From assembly GCA_013368375.1 (NCBI GenBank), contig JAACJP010000044.1:62001-126000 (forward strand): 64,000 nucleotides of DNA, in the 5' to 3' direction. The notes under the pieces are model-generated. The model was given only the letters and a program-made list of their open reading frames with translations, was not told the DNA's origin and searched no databases. The stretch's first letter is position 1; each line of letters starts with the position of its first letter. The DNA comes from Tricholomella constricta (Eukaryota; Basidiomycota; Agaricomycetes; Agaricales; Lyophyllaceae). Made by a program: the position numbers and the translations under genes. Positions 60,522 through 64,000 of this stretch are shown here, piece after piece.

Positions 60522-61316
60522 ATGAACGATCCCTCATCGCACCTTCAGTGGATGAGGGAAGCTATGGCGATGGCGAGCACATCATCTTATTTGACGCGAG
60601 ATCCGAATTTCACAATGTGAGATAGGCAGAAGAGGCCCTGGCCGCCGGAGAAGTGCCTGTGGGCTGCGTTTTCGTACGAGATGAAAAAGTCATAGCACGA
60701 GCACGAAACCGGACAAATGAACTTCGTAACGTGTGCCCTATTCTTCGCCACATGTGTGTTGAAATGACAAGCAGCTAAAGATATCTCTCTCTTGGTTTAG
60801 GCTACTCGGCACGCTGAGCTTGAGGCGATCGATAGTATTCTGTCTGACAAGGAAATCACACCCACAATCTCGAAGTACCCTCTCTTCACCACCACGCTGT
60901 ATGTGACAGTGGAGCCATGTATGATGTGTGCGTCTGCGCTTCGACAGACGGGTATCAAAGAGGTATATTACGGTTGTGGCAATGACAGATTCGGGGGTTG
61001 TGGAAGCGTTTTAGGCGTGAACGAGACGTCAGTAGCGGTCACCCCATTTCCGAGCGACCAGCTTCTAACGCGGGTGATAATGACCAGACTTGAACACCCT
61101 ACGCACCCCCCATATCGAGCGACGGGTGGATTTATGCGAGAAGAAGCCATCCTGATACTACGTCGCTTCTATATCACTGAGAATACGAATGGTGCCCATC
61201 GTCACCTTTTTGGCTCGCTTTCCACTCACCTTTCTGTGCTTACAGCGCCAGTTCCGAAGTCCAAGGCTAACCGTATACTGAAGATGGAGGTAACACCTGA
61301 TCCTCTCATTTCCTAG
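60522..61316 (+). CDS. TAD2: tRNA-specific adenosine-34 deaminase catalytic subunit TAD2
   Basis: Zinc-dependent deaminase that, with Tad3, converts A34 to inosine in several tRNA anticodons. The spliced product of about 180 residues starts [17 protein letters not shown]. It carries [17 protein letters not shown], then the catalytic [10 protein letters not shown] (zinc His and proton-shuttling Glu) and [17 protein letters not shown] (two zinc Cys), followed by [19 protein letters not shown] and [20 protein letters not shown]. The first intron (60573-60625, 53 nt) must use a GC donor (ATG|GCGAGC) and AG acceptor, because no usable GT donor exists and the join restores the family motif exactly. 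Later introns are GT-AG. The C terminus ends DPLIS. Confidence 0.93.
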
Positions 61317-61678
61317 TGTCCCGTCCTGCGCGCAAGGTCCGCCTATCGCATTACGAATGGAGGCGATACGATGTTGAGAATAGATATCTTAGAACCATCT
61401 GTGATCGAGGGATGCTATAGTTAGCCTCTTGGAGCAAAGGTGGCTAACAAGCAGGCAATAGCTTCAAGCTGCGCTCCCTCGAGATCTAGTGGCTGGTCAG
61501 GTGTTCCTCACATGAGGGACACGGCGGAAGGAGTACCATGGTATCTGGATTTTACAGTATTGTGTCCTTAATCCCTCATTAAATCGTACTCGGACCTACC
61601 AGACAACCACCGATTCCCCGAGAATGATCCCCCAGACGAGCCCCCAGAATAGAAAATGAAGGCAAAAAGGTGATCAGC
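61317..61678. other. Convergent gap between TAD2 and prolyl oligopeptidase
   Basis: About 360 bp shared as 3' flanks of two converging genes. No feature beyond ordinary sequence was seen. Confidence 0.4.
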
Positions 61679-64000
61679 TTACTTGCGATCTTTCCCAACA
61701 AGCCCCAAAGATTGAGCCACGAAACCCCATTTGTCCGCCGCCTCCTTAATTCTGAAGGATCGTCGTCAACGACAAGAAGAGCCAAAGTGGGAATGCACCC
61801 ATACCTCTTCTCGGTGGATTTACCAGCACCGTGACCGGATTTCTTGTCGACGCGAAGGAGTAAAGGGTGAGGGTTGTGTGGCAGAGTGTGCTGAAGAGTC
61901 GCGGCATGTTTGAAAGAGTGCATCGGCACCACCCGATCGTCGTCTGGAAAGAAGGCCGTATTAGACAACGAAAATATAGCTGGTGTGAATGACTTACGGT
62001 CGGCCGTCAACAGCAACGTCGGGGGCAAAGTCCTATCAGTAGGGACGGTATGCAGTGGGGACAGGGGATAGATAAAATCAAAGTCTTTAGGATCGTCGGG
62101 GTCTCCGTAGTCGCTCGTCCAGGCCTTCCCTGAGTGATTCGAAAGGGTTAAGTAATTCTATCGAGACATTGTCATGATGCGATCCACCGACCTATCGTAA
62201 ACTTATGGAACTGCACGAAGGATCAGTCAATGGTTTGCTTAGATACCGCAGGGTGCAATTATATACCTTGAGAAGGTCCAATACCCCGACTTCCGCCACG
62301 GCAGCGCCAAAGGTTCCCTCTGGCGCGCGATTAATGCAGGCTCCAACGAGTAAGCCTGTGAATGAAGCTCGTAAGTTCAAAGAAGATATGGAGACGACTG
62401 CAAGGCTCACCTCCGTTTGACCCGCCGTTAATGGCCACCTTTCCTGGCCCCACATACTTGTTCTTTACAAGATATTCTCTGAGGGTATTTAAAAATTATC
62501 AGCCGTGCACAATCATTGTTGGGACCTGGACGCGTACGTTGCAGCGACGAAATCGTCGAAAACATTTCCCTAGCGCGTAAGGTTAAGATTAGCGTGACGT
62601 AAGAACATTTTGTCTTAGGCAAACCTTCTGCTCCCTAGTCCCAGCTTTATGCCAGTCTTCGCCGAACTCAGCGCCGCCCCTGATATTTGGAACGGCCAAA
62701 ACGGCACCGTAAGTTTGTAGGAACGTCAGAATGGTGGGGCTGAAAAATGGGTTGACTGATATACTAAATCCGCCGTATCCTGGGCATGCAAGCGTTAACG
62801 TGAAGAAGGATGCAAAACGTATATCCGACATTATCTTACCGTATTGGATGGCAGGTGCAGTTCCATTGAACTCCGTGGATTTATGACGGACGATAAACAT
62901 GGGCACCTTCGTTCCGTCCTTACTCTCGTACCAGACCTAAGATATGTTAGTATTAGGTTACAAAGAGTGCTCAAGTGCACCTACTTGCTTAGACTCAAAG
63001 TCATCTGGATTGAGACCGTTGACCTTGACCGACCTATAAATGCTCCAACGCTGTTCCTCCGGAGCCGCGAAATCATAACGTGCAACGGTTCCCGGAGTAT
63101 TGAAGCCAGTCATCGTGACAAACAGTTGCGGCTGTTTCGGTCTGCTGGAGAAGGAGGCCGCACCAACAAAATCGGGCGCCAGGCGAGTAATCTGGGAGCC
63201 TGTTTTGGAGTACAAATAGATTTCGTCCTTGACCTGACAATTCCTTCGTCAGCGGGAGAGCTCGGTGGCGATTTGAATGTCCTTACATCTCGCTTGTAAA
63301 TTATAGCAAACAGTTCGTTGTTCACGTAGTCCACTTCGACGAGGTTCGCGTTCTTGTCCTCCGGGATAAGATCTTTGAACTTTGCTTGTTCCTCGGACAC
63401 ATCGATAGTGATAATCTTGTATTGGGGCGCATCTAAATTTGTCTTGACGTACAGTATCGGCCCATCATTTGCGATTCTATACAGGTAATCAGCGGGATCG
63501 GGCGCGTTCAAAAGCGTGGCGTACATATGATATTCTCCTTTGAACTCATCGATGACTTTGTTCCACTTGATGTTCGGCCCAATCTCGTTTTTTTCTAGTT
63601 CTGCAATCCATAAAAGATTTCTCTGCGACAAAAAATTAGCGGAAGTCATAAAGTATACAACGAAGGGACGTACTCTAGAACTGTCCTTCATGGTGTACAT
63701 AATGATGTATTTTCCGTCGTCCGAAATGTCCACACTCCACATCCATTCTGGATTTTGTTTGTCACTGTAAATCATTATATCTTCCGCTAAGGAAGAAGAC
63801 AGTCATCAGCATTAACAAAAAGACGAATATGTAAAACGTACATTGAGGTGTTCCAACCCTGTGATAGTATACCATCGCGTTGATATCGCCGCCGGTCTCA
63901 ATTCCATCTTTTGCGTCCTCGCGGGCAGGGTAGCGCTTAAACGAGTGATAAATAATTCTTCCAAGTTTGTCGAAAGTCAAGGAAAATGTACCTGATAAAA
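61679..64000 (-). CDS. Prolyl oligopeptidase (S9A), N terminus beyond window
   Basis: Cytosolic serine peptidase that cleaves short peptides after proline. The visible part runs from the beta-propeller (LTFDKLGRIIYHSFKRYP, WMWSVDISDDGKYIIMYTMK, DYVNNELFAIIYKRDV) into the alpha/beta-hydrolase domain (VWYESKDGTKVPMFIVRHKS, GYGGFSISVNPFFSPTIL, AVPNIRGGAEFGEDWHKAGT). The triad is intact: Ser in AINGGSNGGLLVGA, Asp in TADHDDRVVPMH and His in KKSGHGAGKSTEKR. It ends SLGLVGKDRK. The first exons lie past the right edge. Mushroom genomes usually hold a housekeeping form, and a few species have a second form that processes ribosomal cyclic peptides; the visible part does not separate the two, and no peptide precursor gene was found nearby. 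Confidence 0.92.

Overview
The window is nuclear DNA of a filamentous basidiomycete, most likely an Agaricomycete (mushroom-forming fungus). Nearly every gene is split by many short GT-AG introns of about 50-70 nt. Gene order is compact, both strands are used, and the proteins are fungal or eukaryotic housekeeping families plus a few lineage types: a seven-helix membrane protein, small Cys-rich secreted proteins, and a cytochrome b5-acyl-CoA dehydrogenase fusion. No tRNA, rRNA, CRISPR array or intact transposon was recognised. All calls come from hand translation and splicing, without database searches.

Layout. 1-7.6 kb: an amino-acid/GABA-type permease (3' end outside the window), translation initiation factor eIF5B, and divergently the small GTPase ARL2. 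7.6-11.5 kb: a long gene-poor upstream region leading to a cyclopropane-fatty-acid-synthase-like methyltransferase (11.5-13.0 kb). 13.0-15.6 kb: gene-poor. 15.6-23.9 kb: a kinesin-3 motor (motor, FHA and PH domains) and the U3 snoRNP protein IMP3. 24.7-28.0 kb: a LIM-domain-binding (LDB/SEUSS-type) co-regulator with a very Gln/Pro/Met-rich N terminus. 29.0-34.0 kb: a PNUTS-like PP1 scaffold, divergent from an HMG-box protein.

34-44 kb is the accessory stretch: a probable decayed gene, a short single-span membrane protein, a seven-helix membrane protein flanked by two direct copies of the 3' end of the ICP55 peptidase gene, the intact ICP55 gene, and a Cys-rich secreted, probably GPI-anchored protein. 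44.5-48.4 kb: the cytochrome b5-acyl-CoA dehydrogenase and a second Cys-rich secreted protein of the same type. 48.5-57.9 kb is compact again: RAD16 (global-genome nucleotide excision repair), a Hem25/SLC25A38-like mitochondrial glycine carrier, SPT4, and a class 3 lipase. 57.9-60.5 kb is gene-poor with decayed coding traces. It is followed by the tRNA adenosine deaminase TAD2 and a prolyl oligopeptidase whose N terminus lies outside the window.

The genes do not form a single pathway. Several serve gene expression: eIF5B in translation, IMP3 in ribosome biogenesis, TAD2 in tRNA editing, SPT4 in elongation, PNUTS in transcription termination, and LDB and HMG-box proteins in regulation. Others are mitochondrial (ICP55, Hem25). 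The most notable observations are runs of micro-exons (11-21 nt, three in a row across the kinesin P-loop), two GC-AG introns, the PNUTS architecture, the segmental duplication around the seven-helix protein gene, the pair of Cys-rich secreted proteins, and CACGTG palindromes in most short 5' flanks.
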